Source of the DNA: a virus
Length of the DNA: 33,504 bases
Direction: 5' to 3' (one strand)
IMG/VR virus record: IMGVR_UViG_3300008448_000343
Coordinates: 1-33,504 of that record
Of this stretch, positions 7,193 through 15,157 are shown in pieces (position 1 is the first letter of the stretch; the number at the start of each line of letters is the position of its first letter). The notes under the pieces are model-generated. The model saw only the letters and a program-made list of their open reading frames with translations, did not search any database and had not been told where the DNA came from. The translations under genes were made by a program, and so were the position numbers.

Positions 7193-9301
7193 TTATGCTG
7201 TTAGGTCGCCTACAACTACCCATGAATCAGTTCCTCGCTTAAGAAGAGAGGCAGATGACCACTGAGTGCGTAGTTTTAATCCTGGTGTTGCATTGACAGT
7301 TACTCCTGCTGCTCCAGCAATTGTTACCTGTCCTGTTCCAGTTTGAAGGATATCAATTGATGTTCCAATTGGCCATGCAACTGTTGCATTGGTTGGAATT
7401 GTCAAAGTTGCTGCTGATGACTTGTTGATCTCTATTAAAGAATCTCTTTCTGTCAGTGCAGCCAGTGTATAGGAGTCTGTTCTCTGGATAATTGTTGTTC
7501 TAGATGGAACACCTTCCTTTGTCTGTGTACCGTCTGAAAATGCTACTCCAGGTGCACCAACTGTTACTGTTCCAGTAAATGTTGGATCTGCAATTGGAGC
7601 CTTTAGGTCAAGTGCTGTCTGAGTTGCAGTAGAAACTGGCTTTCCTGCATCTGTTGTGTTATCAACATTTCCAAGACCAACCATTGACTTAGTAATACCA
7701 GAAACTGTTCCAGTAAATGTTGGAGCATTTAGGTTAGCCTTTAGGTCAAGCGCTGTTTGTGTAGCAGTTGAAACTGGCTTTCCTTCATCGGATGTATTAT
7801 CAACGTTTTGCAATCCGACCATAGCCTTTGTAACTCCAGAAACTGTTCCTGTGAATGTTGGGCTATTTTTTGGAGCAAGTACTCCAAGATCAGCAGAGAA
7901 TGTTGATCCAGTCAGTGTAAGTCCATTACCTGCAAGGAATGTTCCTGCACCTGAGAACTGAGTGAATTCTATAGGGTCTGTTCCAACAGTATTAACTGTT
8001 GCTGTCTGTACCCATCCAGTATTGTCATAAACGGTTCCACCCTTTACGAACACGAAGTCTCCACCATGAATTTCTTCATGTGTGTCGAAGTCTGATGCTC
8101 TAGTTGGTGCTCCAGTTGCTGCAACAATATAGATACCATTTTCAGAAGCAGTTGTCTGATTCTTTATAAGGATTCTATCTCCAGTTGCCAAAGTTACACC
8201 ATCAAGAGTGCTTCCATTTGCAACTGCTGTTGAGAGATTAATATTTGCACTAGTTGCTGCAACTACTGCTGCGTGAATATGTAGCCCTGTTGCAATTGCA
8301 TCGACATAGCGCTTATTTGCTACGTGAAGTGAGTCTGAAGGGTTTGCGTGTGTTGTCAAATATCCAACAAGAGTTCCTCCAGATAGTGCAAGTTTGTTAT
8401 CTAGTGCCACTTGTGTAGCATTTGAAACTGGCTTGTCTAGATCTGCTGTATTGTTTGCTAGATCTAACCCAACCATTGCTTTTGTAACACCGTAAACAAC
8501 ACCTGTAAACTGAGGGTTTGCTAGTGGAGCCTTTGCATCAAGGGCTGCCTGAGTAAGGGTTGAAATTGGCTTGTTTTCATCTGAAATATTGTCTACCTGT
8601 CCAAGTCCTACCATACCCTTTGTAATGCCTGCTACTGTTCCTGTGAAGGTTGGGTTGTTAACTGGTGCCTTAAGGTCAAGTGCTGTTTGGGTAGCAGTTG
8701 AAACTGGCTTTAGTGAATCTGAAACGTTGTCTACGTTTTCAAGACCAACATCTGCTTTTGTCAAGCCAGTAGGAGTACTAATAAGTGGGCTCAGCAATGT
8801 CTTATTTGCTAGTTGCTGTGTTCCTGATAGTGTTACAAGTGCTGCTGTGTCAGTAATTCCATGAACACCAGTAGAATCCTGGTTGTGGACAGTTACAGCA
8901 TTGTCTGCATAACTAGTTGTGGCAACTGTTGAGTCTATATCGAATGCGTTAGTTCCTGCATTCCATTCTATTCCTGCTCCAGCAAGGGCTGGATAATTAT
9001 CTTCGGCACCTGCAATTGCATCTGCGATCTGATCTGCAACGCTTGAGAAGAAGTTTGGATCATCGTTGATTGCTGCTGCTAGTTCATTAAGAGTATCTAA
9101 TGTTCCAGGTGCTCCTGTAAGAAGCGCTGTTAGTGCTGAAGAGTTAGCAAAGTAATCCAATGCTGTCCAAGCAGTTGCTCCGTTACCAATCTTAAATTTA
9201 TTTGTGTCGGTTTCAAAACCGATTTCACCTGCTGCTAGAATTGGGTTTGCAGCCGTCCATTGTGCTGCAGTTCCTCTGCGCTGTTGCATTCTTGTTGCCA
9301 T
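7193..9301 (-). CDS. Long tail-fibre protein with Mtd-like N-terminus
   Basis: 702 residues. Residues 1-50 (RRGTAAQWTAANPILAAGEI and the following FKIGNGATAW) match the Mtd N-terminal beta-prism domain that mounts receptor-binding proteins on phage tails. The body has five copies of a fibre repeat of about 42 residues, core VGLxNVDNTSDxxKPVS followed by TATQTALDLKAP and TFTGTVxGITK, split by an insertion around residues 320-460 containing KRYVDAIATGLHIH and GDRILIKNQT. The last 95 residues form a beta domain ending GTDSWVVVGDLTA that recurs in the VTPP-repeat protein at 19396-20991. It is probably a trimeric fibre that contacts the host. A Shine-Dalgarno (AAGGAG) precedes the ATG. Confidence 0.88.
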   Translation of the reverse strand: MATRMQQRRGTAAQWTAANPILAAGEIGFETDTNKFKIGNGATAWTALDYFANSSALTALLTGAPGTLDTLNELAAAINDDPNFFSSVADQIADAIAGAEDNYPALAGAGIEWNAGTNAFDIDSTVATTSYADNAVTVHNQDSTGVHGITDTAALVTLSGTQQLANKTLLSPLISTPTGLTKADVGLENVDNVSDSLKPVSTATQTALDLKAPVNNPTFTGTVAGITKGMVGLGQVDNISDENKPISTLTQAALDAKAPLANPQFTGVVYGVTKAMVGLDLANNTADLDKPVSNATQVALDNKLALSGGTLVGYLTTHANPSDSLHVANKRYVDAIATGLHIHAAVVAATSANINLSTAVANGSTLDGVTLATGDRILIKNQTTASENGIYIVAATGAPTRASDFDTHEEIHGGDFVFVKGGTVYDNTGWVQTATVNTVGTDPIEFTQFSGAGTFLAGNGLTLTGSTFSADLGVLAPKNSPTFTGTVSGVTKAMVGLQNVDNTSDEGKPVSTATQTALDLKANLNAPTFTGTVSGITKSMVGLGNVDNTTDAGKPVSTATQTALDLKAPIADPTFTGTVTVGAPGVAFSDGTQTKEGVPSRTTIIQRTDSYTLAALTERDSLIEINKSSAATLTIPTNATVAWPIGTSIDILQTGTGQVTIAGAAGVTVNATPGLKLRTQWSSASLLKRGTDSWVVVGDLTA

Positions 9302-9358
9302 ATTTTTATTTCTCCTTATGGGGGCTGCCCATTAACTTATCTTATTATAACCCCTGTT

Positions 9359-9808
9359 TTAATTGAAGTTATCTACTACACTACCGCCATCGAATACTAC
9401 TGTCCAAGTTGTTGTACCTGGTCCACCAGAATCCAAACCTACACCCAATGGGCTGTTGAATGATCCACCTTCATAGAACTGAGATACTATGAAACCAGTT
9501 CCATCAATTGCGGTATCGTGAATGTGCTGTGGTAAGTTATTTGTATCATCAATAGTTGCCTGGGTATACCAAGAACCTTCATAATAGAAATTAACTCTAT
9601 TTGTTGCAGTGTCTAACCACTGTGTTCCATTAGTTGGTGAAGAAGGAGCAGTAGAGCCAACGGCCATTGAACGACTATCGACATACTCCTTGGTTGCTGC
9701 ATGGGCATTAAGAGTTGGGGCTCCTACTGTTACTGCATCTCCGAATGTACCGCCGTTTGATACGACTAACCCATTCTTGACCTTAAAGTCTTTGTCGACT
9801 ATTGCCAT
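9359..9808 (-). CDS. Short tail-fibre/virion protein
   Basis: 149 residues. The N-terminus MAIVDKDFKVKNGLVV matches that of the next fibre gene (MATVNKDFKIKQGLVV), so both probably share one attachment motif. A middle section with APTLNAHAATKEYVD and GTQWLDTATNRVNFYYEGSW is typical of fibre proteins in large tailed phages. The C-terminus is Gly-rich (GVGLDSGGPG), ending DGGSVVDNFN. AAGGAG lies before the ATG. It could be a tip or adaptor; receptor and partner are unknown. Confidence 0.75.
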   Translation of the reverse strand: MAIVDKDFKVKNGLVVSNGGTFGDAVTVGAPTLNAHAATKEYVDSRSMAVGSTAPSSPTNGTQWLDTATNRVNFYYEGSWYTQATIDDTNNLPQHIHDTAIDGTGFIVSQFYEGGSFNSPLGVGLDSGGPGTTTWTVVFDGGSVVDNFN

Positions 9809-9843
9809 TTACTACTCCTTCTTCCAACTATTTTTATTTTTTA

Positions 9844-11532
9844 TTACTTAAGAAGTGTTCCCATAACAGTAACTGTTGAGTTATTGTTAACGGTTGTTAC
9901 CTGAAGTTGTACATTTGATCCTGAGATACCTGCAGAAACTGATGACGCTGAGCCATTTGTTCCAACAATTCCGTATTCAGTAATTGCAATGTTATCTGAA
10001 GAATCAAGTGTCAAAAGAACCTTTGAGATTTCAGTGTGTGTTCCGTAGGCAACCTTTACAAGGTACTCTGCAGAACGGTAGTCAGCCTTAGCAAAAGCGT
10101 GGGCTACCTGGATTCCTGCTGTAGGTGCTGAAAGTGTTGCTGCAACCTGCTTAGCAACTGAGTTTAACTCAACTGCTGTGAAGTTTGGAACAACTGCTTC
10201 AAGAGCATCAACTGCACGAGCATCTGTAAAGTACTTATTTGTACCTTCTGCAAGATCAGATGTAGTAGAGTCTGCTACACCGTTTTCTGCTGTGATGATA
10301 AGACCTGTTGTGCTGTTTCCTGTAATTGCGATGTTTGTTAATGATGCACCAAGGATAAGATCTGCTGCTGAAGCCTTTGCACGAGAATCTAAGAAGTACT
10401 GATTTGTAGTGCCCTCTTCGATGTCATCTGTATCAAGGAGGTCAATCTGATCTCCAATTGTTCCACCAACAGCGTCAATTGCTCGCTGATTTGTGAAGTA
10501 AAGACCACCATTGACTGCATCTTCAGCAATGTCTGCTGTTGTAAGTGCATTTGCATAATCTTCTGCATCTGAAAGAGCCTGTGCTGCTGCACCTGCTGTA
10601 TCGTATGCTGCAGATGTTGCAGATAGTGCTGCAGTATTAAAGTCTGAAATATCTGCTGAATCAAGACCAGTTACAGAAATTGTTGCTCCTGTAATGTCAA
10701 TGTTTGATCCTGCAGTCAGTGTATCTTGCTTTCCTGCTGCAACACTTTGAATGTTAGCAATAACATCTGGATTATCCTGAAGTGCTAATGCCAATTCGTC
10801 TAATGTGTCAAGAAGTGCTGGAGCACCGTTAACAAGGTCTGCTACTGCTTGAGTTGCAAATCCTTCTGCTGCTGCTTGTGCTGCTGCTGCAGCACCTGCT
10901 ACATCGTAGTTGCCAGCAAGACTGTCTGCATAGTTCTTTGCATCTTGCTCTGCTGTGTCAGCATAAGCCTGAGTTGCAAGAACATCAGCGCCCCACTTAA
11001 CTGAAGAACCTGCTGCAGGAGTAAGAACGATATGAGAATCAGAATTGATTGTCATTGCACCTGCGCCAGTGAAGTTAAGTGTATCTCCAATAGTCTTATT
11101 TGTTAATGTTTGTGTGTTAGTTGTTCCAACTACCGCACCAGTTGCACCGTGTGCTACTGTAGCATTTTCGTGATCTGTAAGATCTGATGCTACTGCATTA
11201 GCCTTATTTGTAGCATCTGTTGCTGCTGCAGAGATTGCATCTGCTTCTGCTGCGTTTGCTTTTGATGTTGCATCAAGGGCTGCTGCTGCCTCTGCATCTG
11301 CTGCTGCACCGTAAGCGTCAAATACGTTAGCCTTTACGGATAACTTTCCTGCTACGCTAACTTCTAGTTGAGTTGCCTCTACAGACTTTACAAGTGTTTC
11401 TCCGCCAATGAGGTCAAGGATGTATTGATCTCCTGCGTTTTCTGTAAGGATTACTTCACCGTTGATTGTACCTTGTAGGCCTTCAACGACTAACCCTTGC
11501 TTAATTTTAAAATCTTTATTTACTGTTGCCAT
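9844..11532 (-). CDS. Tail-fibre protein with Ala-rich coiled segments
   Basis: 562 residues. The attachment motif (VNKDFKIKQGLVVEG) is followed by a beta section, an Ala-rich helical stretch (about residues 75-125), fibre-type TNTQTLTNKTIGDTLNFTG, a second Ala-rich helix, and the repeated GxYFTxxRAxDAV motif (GLYFTNQRAIDAV, NKYFTDARAVDAL), which is common in cyanophage and actinophage fibres. The last 85 residues are a small beta domain (SKVLLTLDSSDNIAITEYG) homologous to the C-terminal domain of the neighbouring 148-residue protein. AAAGGAG precedes the ATG. It is likely a trimeric fibre. Confidence 0.83.
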   Translation of the reverse strand: MATVNKDFKIKQGLVVEGLQGTINGEVILTENAGDQYILDLIGGETLVKSVEATQLEVSVAGKLSVKANVFDAYGAAADAEAAAALDATSKANAAEADAISAAATDATNKANAVASDLTDHENATVAHGATGAVVGTTNTQTLTNKTIGDTLNFTGAGAMTINSDSHIVLTPAAGSSVKWGADVLATQAYADTAEQDAKNYADSLAGNYDVAGAAAAAQAAAEGFATQAVADLVNGAPALLDTLDELALALQDNPDVIANIQSVAAGKQDTLTAGSNIDITGATISVTGLDSADISDFNTAALSATSAAYDTAGAAAQALSDAEDYANALTTADIAEDAVNGGLYFTNQRAIDAVGGTIGDQIDLLDTDDIEEGTTNQYFLDSRAKASAADLILGASLTNIAITGNSTTGLIITAENGVADSTTSDLAEGTNKYFTDARAVDALEAVVPNFTAVELNSVAKQVAATLSAPTAGIQVAHAFAKADYRSAEYLVKVAYGTHTEISKVLLTLDSSDNIAITEYGIVGTNGSASSVSAGISGSNVQLQVTTVNNNSTVTVMGTLLK

Positions 11533-11550
11533 TTTTTATATCTCCTTTTA

Positions 11551-11997
11551 TTATGCCTTAAGTCCAATTCGTGCGTAACGAACTGTGACTGGCTTGATCG
11601 CAGGATCTGGAGTGACTGTAATAGCCACGGTATTTCCAGTGCGAGAGACATCAATGGTGCCAATATTCCCATCATTGTCGATAGTGCCGTACTCGCTGAC
11701 TGATACATTTGTACCGTCAACAAGAATTGTTAATTCAGTTGCATAGAACTTGTTGTCCCCTGCAGAGGTCTTTGATATTGAAATAATATACTTGACCATG
11801 CGCCAGACTGTGGCATCAAAGTTATCAATAACAGTTACGTTCTCAATACCATTGACTGTATTTTCATTGTTACCCTTTGACCCCAAATCTGTTGCCTGGG
11901 ATGCTGCGGTATCAATTAAGTCTTCATAATTTTCTTGAGTAGGTCTATCTCCAGTTTGGAATAGAGCCTTTACATCTGGAATTGATATTTTAGCCAT
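11551..11997 (-). CDS. Virion protein sharing the C-terminal domain of the adjacent fibre
   Basis: 148 residues. The N-terminus (ISIPDVKALFQTGDRPTQENYEDLID) is a known opening in small tail proteins of large phages, where FxxGDxPTxxNFxDLID-like motifs occur. The C-terminal 80 residues (TELTILVDGTNVSVSEYG, then VSRTGNTVAITVTP) align with the end of the 562-residue fibre encoded next to it. It may be a spare or alternative tip, or a capping protein for the same structure. There is no Shine-Dalgarno; TGATATAAT ends six bases before the ATG. Confidence 0.75.
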   Translation of the reverse strand: MAKISIPDVKALFQTGDRPTQENYEDLIDTAASQATDLGSKGNNENTVNGIENVTVIDNFDATVWRMVKYIISISKTSAGDNKFYATELTILVDGTNVSVSEYGTIDNDGNIGTIDVSRTGNTVAITVTPDPAIKPVTVRYARIGLKA

Positions 11998-12003
11998 GTA
12001 GTG

Positions 12004-12012
12004 ATTATATCA
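12004..12012 (-). promoter_or_regulatory. Extended -10 (TGATATAAT), leaderless start
   Basis: The minus-strand hexamer TATAAT at 12009-12004 is preceded by TGA and ends six bases before the ATG at 11997, so +1 coincides with the start codon. No Shine-Dalgarno is present. Confidence 0.6.
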
Positions 12013-12030
12013 TCCCTTTTAATAAGACTA

Positions 12031-12255
12031 TTAGAGAATGTAGTTGCTATACCCAATAACCTGTAGAGGAATTGCTGGAGTGTTTCCTAAACCAATAGCC
12101 TGAATTTGAATTGCTGTAAACTTAACTCTAAAGGGCAAAACCTCACTTATAACTGTTTTTCTTGTAAAGTCTTCTACCTGGACTATTGCATAGTCTATTG
12201 GAAAAATTCGTTCTGTTTTGTTTTTTAATTCATCAAGTATTAATGCTGTGGCCAT
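12031..12255 (-). CDS. Small virion-associated protein
   Basis: 74 residues: a short helical N-terminus, then a beta-rich section (EVLPFRVKFTAIQIQAIG, ending IPLQVIGYSNYIL). Endings of the type PIxxxIxGxxNYIL occur in small structural proteins of large tailed phages, so a tail role is likely, but the exact function is unknown. The ATG shares its A with the stop of the upstream gene (TAATG), which indicates coupling. Confidence 0.68.
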   Translation of the reverse strand: MATALILDELKNKTERIFPIDYAIVQVEDFTRKTVISEVLPFRVKFTAIQIQAIGLGNTPAIPLQVIGYSNYIL

Positions 12256-12665
12256 TAATCTGTTACATCTTCAAGAATCTTCATGCTGCCCTGAGCAACT
12301 GTCCAGACTCTTGTTGGATCTGATACCTGAATATCAAAGATGTCTCCTGTCTGCAAGACATTAGATTCTTCTGCTGTAAGCCAAACTGTAAACTCTCCAA
12401 CCAAATCATCTTCATCTGCAACTGGATGTAATGCCATAATTGTTACAGCATCGTCTGTAATTATTCCAGGTGTTGAATTTGGTCTTTTAATTTTCATTGC
12501 AATGTCCCATTCAGATCCAGGACCTTTTAAAATTAACGGGACCTTTGCATCATCTGTTACATAAACCTTAAAGCCAGAAGTATCTCCACGCACGACAGTC
12601 CAAATAACTGTTGGTGGTTTATTTCCAATATCGTATAGTGATTGAGATCCTCTTAAAGTTGCCAT
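12255..12665 (-). CDS. BppU-like baseplate/appendage protein (copy 1)
   Basis: 136 residues. VIWTVVRGDTSGFKVYV starts a beta-sandwich also found in the genes at 21595-22227 (INYYKGDTHEFKIYP) and 23070-23450 (IKWQIVRGDTSPLRVEF). The layout RGDT, then a strand with DWxxxxxI, then a stretch of F-D-x-Q-V strands and a final GxxxxxxDVT is like the N-terminal domain of baseplate upper proteins (BppU_N), which dock receptor-binding proteins. The protein ends MKILEDVTD. No Shine-Dalgarno is seen, but TGATATAAT lies six bases before the ATG. Confidence 0.72.
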   Translation of the reverse strand: MATLRGSQSLYDIGNKPPTVIWTVVRGDTSGFKVYVTDDAKVPLILKGPGSEWDIAMKIKRPNSTPGIITDDAVTIMALHPVADEDDLVGEFTVWLTAEESNVLQTGDIFDIQVSDPTRVWTVAQGSMKILEDVTD

Positions 12666-12671
12666 TTGTTT

Positions 12672-12680
12672 ATTATATCA
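12672..12680 (-). promoter_or_regulatory. Extended -10 (TGATATAAT), leaderless start
   Basis: Minus-strand TGA-TATAAT (hexamer 12677-12672) ends six bases before the ATG at 12665. No Shine-Dalgarno lies in the spacer. Confidence 0.6.
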
Positions 12681-13202
12681 CGACAAACCGTCTCTGAGTG
12701 CTCCCCAGGTACCGTTTCCTTTTGCCTCTACTATAACTATCCCATTAACATTGTCTGCAACTGCACAAATTCCAACTGCTGCTGATCCACCTTCTGGCCT
12801 TACATTTGTTAGTCCCCCAGATATTCCTACATAAAGTGTTTGTCCTGCAGCAAATCCAGAAGTGTTTAATCCCTCCATTACTCCAGCGACTACAACAATT
12901 CCATCTTCTCCATTATTTTTATTGTTTTTTAATAAACCAAGTATTGGAGCAGTTGTTGATGGAAGTGCTTTTGCTATAGTTACCTTTTCATTTACTTTTC
13001 CATTTGTTGCATAAACTGGAACTCCAGCACCAATTGGGCCACCACTATTGTTATGAACATCAATCTGAAAATATGATACACCGTATGCTGGAAGGATTGC
13101 GTCAAGGGATTCTGCTAGTTTCTTTAGGTCTCCATGTACATTTACTGGAGATGTTTCAAGGGGATATTTAATTCCCGTGGCTGAAAAATCATATGTGCTC
13201 AT
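12678..13202 (-). CDS. Virion structural protein
   Basis: 174 residues from the ATG at 13202 (MSTYDFSATG); a GTG six codons upstream is less likely because it would lie inside the -10 element. The N-terminal KKLAESLDAILPAYGVSYFQIDV is followed by a beta-rich domain with GAGVPVYATNG, PILGLLKNN and GQTLYVGISGGLTNVRPEGG, ending VIVEAKGNGTWGALRDG. Comparable domains occur in tail proteins of large phages. The function is unknown beyond probable virion location. TATAAT nine bases before the ATG suggests a leaderless or three-base-leader mRNA. Confidence 0.7.
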   Translation of the reverse strand: MSTYDFSATGIKYPLETSPVNVHGDLKKLAESLDAILPAYGVSYFQIDVHNNSGGPIGAGVPVYATNGKVNEKVTIAKALPSTTAPILGLLKNNKNNGEDGIVVVAGVMEGLNTSGFAAGQTLYVGISGGLTNVRPEGGSAAVGICAVADNVNGIVIVEAKGNGTWGALRDGLS

Positions 13203-13211
13203 AATAAAATA

Positions 13212-13217
13212 ATTATA
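13212..13217 (-). promoter_or_regulatory. -10 element (TATAAT) nine bases before ATG
   Basis: The minus-strand TATAAT at 13217-13212 lies nine bases before the ATG at 13202. There is no Shine-Dalgarno in the gap and no TGn exactly in place (TG directly abuts). Confidence 0.5.
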
Positions 13218-13226
13218 CACCCAGAT

Positions 13227-13256
13227 TTGACTTTTGGCTCAAAATTATGTTATACT
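13227..13256 (+). promoter_or_regulatory. Sigma70-type promoter for the endolysin gene
   Basis: TTGACT at 13227-13232, an 18-base spacer, then TATACT at 13251-13256. Predicted +1 is near 13263. It drives the isolated plus-strand endolysin gene. Confidence 0.75.
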
Positions 13257-13264
13257 TGGTATAG

Positions 13265-13280
13265 ACACCTACCAAGGTGT
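13265..13280 (+). promoter_or_regulatory. 5' hairpin in the endolysin leader
   Basis: ACACCT-ACCA-AGGTGT is a perfect 6-bp stem with a 4-base loop, placed right at the predicted 5' end of the transcript and before the Shine-Dalgarno. It may protect the 5' end or bind a regulator. Confidence 0.55.
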
Positions 13281-13303
13281 TATTGTTTTCTAAGGAGGAA
13301 ACT

Positions 13304-13867
13304 ATGATTAAATTTATCGAAAGAAACAAAGAGATCATTAGCACACTCAGTATCGTAGCACTAGTAACGGTTATGTCTAACTCTGCTAATGCTATTTCAG
13401 ATCTTGATACAAAGAATAACCTTAGCCTGGAACAGGCTCAGACATCGGAAACCGCCTCGAAAGAGGTTTTTTTGGTTTCTAAAGCAAAAAAACTAGAGAG
13501 TTTTGAGAATAAGGTTTCTCTTACTGATCTAGAACTAAAAGAACTGCTTTCTCTAGTAGGCTTCAAGGGCAAAGACCTTGTAGTTGCTTGGGCAGTTGCT
13601 AAAAAGGAGTCTAATGGCCGTCCATTGGCTTTTAACGGCAACCACAAGACTGGTGACTCGTCTTATGGAATGTTTCAAATAAATATGATTGACGCTCTTG
13701 GTCCTGATCGTAGAACTAAGTTTGATCTTGACTCAAATGCTGAACTATTCAATCCCGTCAAGAATGCAGAGATTGCATACTACATGACAAATGGTGGAGA
13801 AGATTGGTCTTCTTGGAAAGGCATTACGCCAAGAACTAAGTTCTGGATGACTAAATTTCCTAAGTAA
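13304..13867 (+). CDS. Secreted lysozyme/transglycosylase-like endolysin
   Basis: 187 residues from the ATG at 13304, chosen because AAGGAGGAAACT precedes it. Residues 1-30 are a signal peptide (basic start, hydrophobic IISTLSIVALVTVM, then ANA as cleavage site). The rest is a helical stretch followed by an SLT/lysozyme-like domain: catalytic glutamate E102 in AVAKKESNGRPLAFN, SYGMFQIN at 120-127 and NAEIAYYM near 154. The enzyme should cleave peptidoglycan glycan strands, either for lysis or as a virion-linked lysin. It is the only plus-strand gene between 1 and 24 kb and has its own promoter; its 3' end overlaps a convergent gene by 8 bases. Use of a Sec signal implies export without a holin, or activation after holin action. 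Confidence 0.85.
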   Translation: MIKFIERNKEIISTLSIVALVTVMSNSANAISDLDTKNNLSLEQAQTSETASKEVFLVSKAKKLESFENKVSLTDLELKELLSLVGFKGKDLVVAWAVAKKESNGRPLAFNGNHKTGDSSYGMFQINMIDALGPDRRTKFDLDSNAELFNPVKNAEIAYYMTNGGEDWSSWKGITPRTKFWMTKFPK

Positions 13868-14612
13868 GTTTTTTTTGATGATCTGGATAGGCGGTACCAT
13901 CGGTGTTTATGCCTTTAAAGTATCGCCTTCCAGATTCATGAGGCTTTTCTTTGTCGACAGTAGTTCTTTCAATGCTTAGAGCAAGTTGTTCATTTATTTC
14001 ATTTTCATGAACCTCTTTTGAGAAAAACTCACTAATAAGTTTCACATCAAACTCATCTACATAATGTCTTTGAATTGGTATAAAGGCTCCCAAGGGGTCT
14101 CCCTTTTTTACAGTTACCTTTAAGTTTGGAACTGTCATTTTAATATTAAAAGTAAAGTCTCTCTTTATGTTGTCTGTTTCAATAACAGCAGCCATAGAAA
14201 TACATCCAGGAATAAACATATTGGGTGGCTGAATAGTCATAACATTTGTTCCTATTGGAGTTTTTATAGCAAAACAATTTTGAACCGTAACAATTCCACT
14301 TCCAAAACCTCCAGTTATAAACTGCTTGTTTTCATTATCTGAGTTTAAAAAGGTTATCACTGGGTCTGCTGGTGATCCATCCCAAATAATTTCAAAATCT
14401 CTTAAAGACTGTATTAAAAATCCATACTGATTTCCAATATTTAAAGGAAGACAGTAATAGAAGTGGGGTGTAAACCAATCTCTTTTGCTCTCTCCTTTTA
14501 GTGGCAAAATAACTTCTTTATAAAACCCATCATCTTCAAGACGGTGGGGGACAATTAAAATTGTATTGTCTGGAACTTCGTATCCAGGATTATTAAGGTA
14601 CTGGCCATTCAT
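13860..14612 (-). CDS. DUF6065-like protein (copy 3)
   Basis: 250 residues from the ATG at 14612, chosen because AAGGAGAAAAGCC precedes it; an in-frame upstream start would add 12 residues with no Shine-Dalgarno. HFYYCLPLNIGNQYGF and FEIIWDGSPADP match the DUF6065-like gene at 4137-4844, and KKGDPLGAFIPIQRHY matches the C-terminal motif of both other copies. PNMFIPGCISM compares with PNQFIDGVHGF in copy 2. Function is unknown. As with the other two copies, it sits directly downstream of a 2OG-Fe(II) oxygenase and overlaps it by 20 bases, so the two are probably made together. Confidence 0.76.
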   Translation of the reverse strand: MNGQYLNNPGYEVPDNTILIVPHRLEDDGFYKEVILPLKGESKRDWFTPHFYYCLPLNIGNQYGFLIQSLRDFEIIWDGSPADPVITFLNSDNENKQFITGGFGSGIVTVQNCFAIKTPIGTNVMTIQPPNMFIPGCISMAAVIETDNIKRDFTFNIKMTVPNLKVTVKKGDPLGAFIPIQRHYVDEFDVKLISEFFSKEVHENEINEQLALSIERTTVDKEKPHESGRRYFKGINTDGTAYPDHQKKLT

Positions 14613-15156
14613 GGCTTTTCTCCTTATCAAAAGTCCAGAAGGATGCAATTGTGTACCTCATGCTGTCTTCTATTTTTGTTACTCCGTGAAGATGTTCTGG
14701 GTCCCCTGGATGAATTGCAAGAGAACCAGTTTCTGGAATTACCTCTATATCAAAATTTGGATAAAATGTATGACCACCACTATAATCATCATTTAAATAA
14801 ATTATTGATCCAAAGGCTCTGTGCTCAAATCCATGGTGCTCAGTATTACTCATGTCGTCTGCATGCGGTGGCTGTTCCATTCCTGGAAACCATCTAATTA
14901 CTTGAAGGGTATCAGAATAAACTGGCAAACTTAGATTATAATTTTCTTTAATTAGTTTTCCACAAGCATTATTTGCATCTAGCATAATTTTTCCTGCTTT
15001 TTTATCAAACTTTAAAATTGATTGATAGTTTACAACTCTTCCTTCCCAGAAACTTGATCCTCCGCCTTCCCATAAATCATAAGATGTTGCAATGTTTACT
15101 AAATATTTACAATCATCTTTAGAAATAAAATTTTTTGCAACCTTTGCATTAAACAC
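14593..15156 (-). CDS. 2OG-Fe(II) oxygenase, prolyl 4-hydroxylase-like (copy 6)
   Basis: 187 residues. H98-A-D100 in QPPHADDM, distal H157 in HLHGVTK, R167 in SMRYTIASFW, and IIYLNDDYSGGHTFYPN between them. It is shorter than the others because it lacks most of the N-terminal extension, so it is close to the minimal catalytic domain. The start is GTG at 15156, three bases after the upstream cupin gene's stop, with AGGAATTA as weak Shine-Dalgarno. It belongs to the run cupin, oxygenase, DUF6065-like. Confidence 0.87.
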   Translation of the reverse strand: MFNAKVAKNFISKDDCKYLVNIATSYDLWEGGGSSFWEGRVVNYQSILKFDKKAGKIMLDANNACGKLIKENYNLSLPVYSDTLQVIRWFPGMEQPPHADDMSNTEHHGFEHRAFGSIIYLNDDYSGGHTFYPNFDIEVIPETGSLAIHPGDPEHLHGVTKIEDSMRYTIASFWTFDKEKSHEWPVP

Positions 15157-15157
15157 A

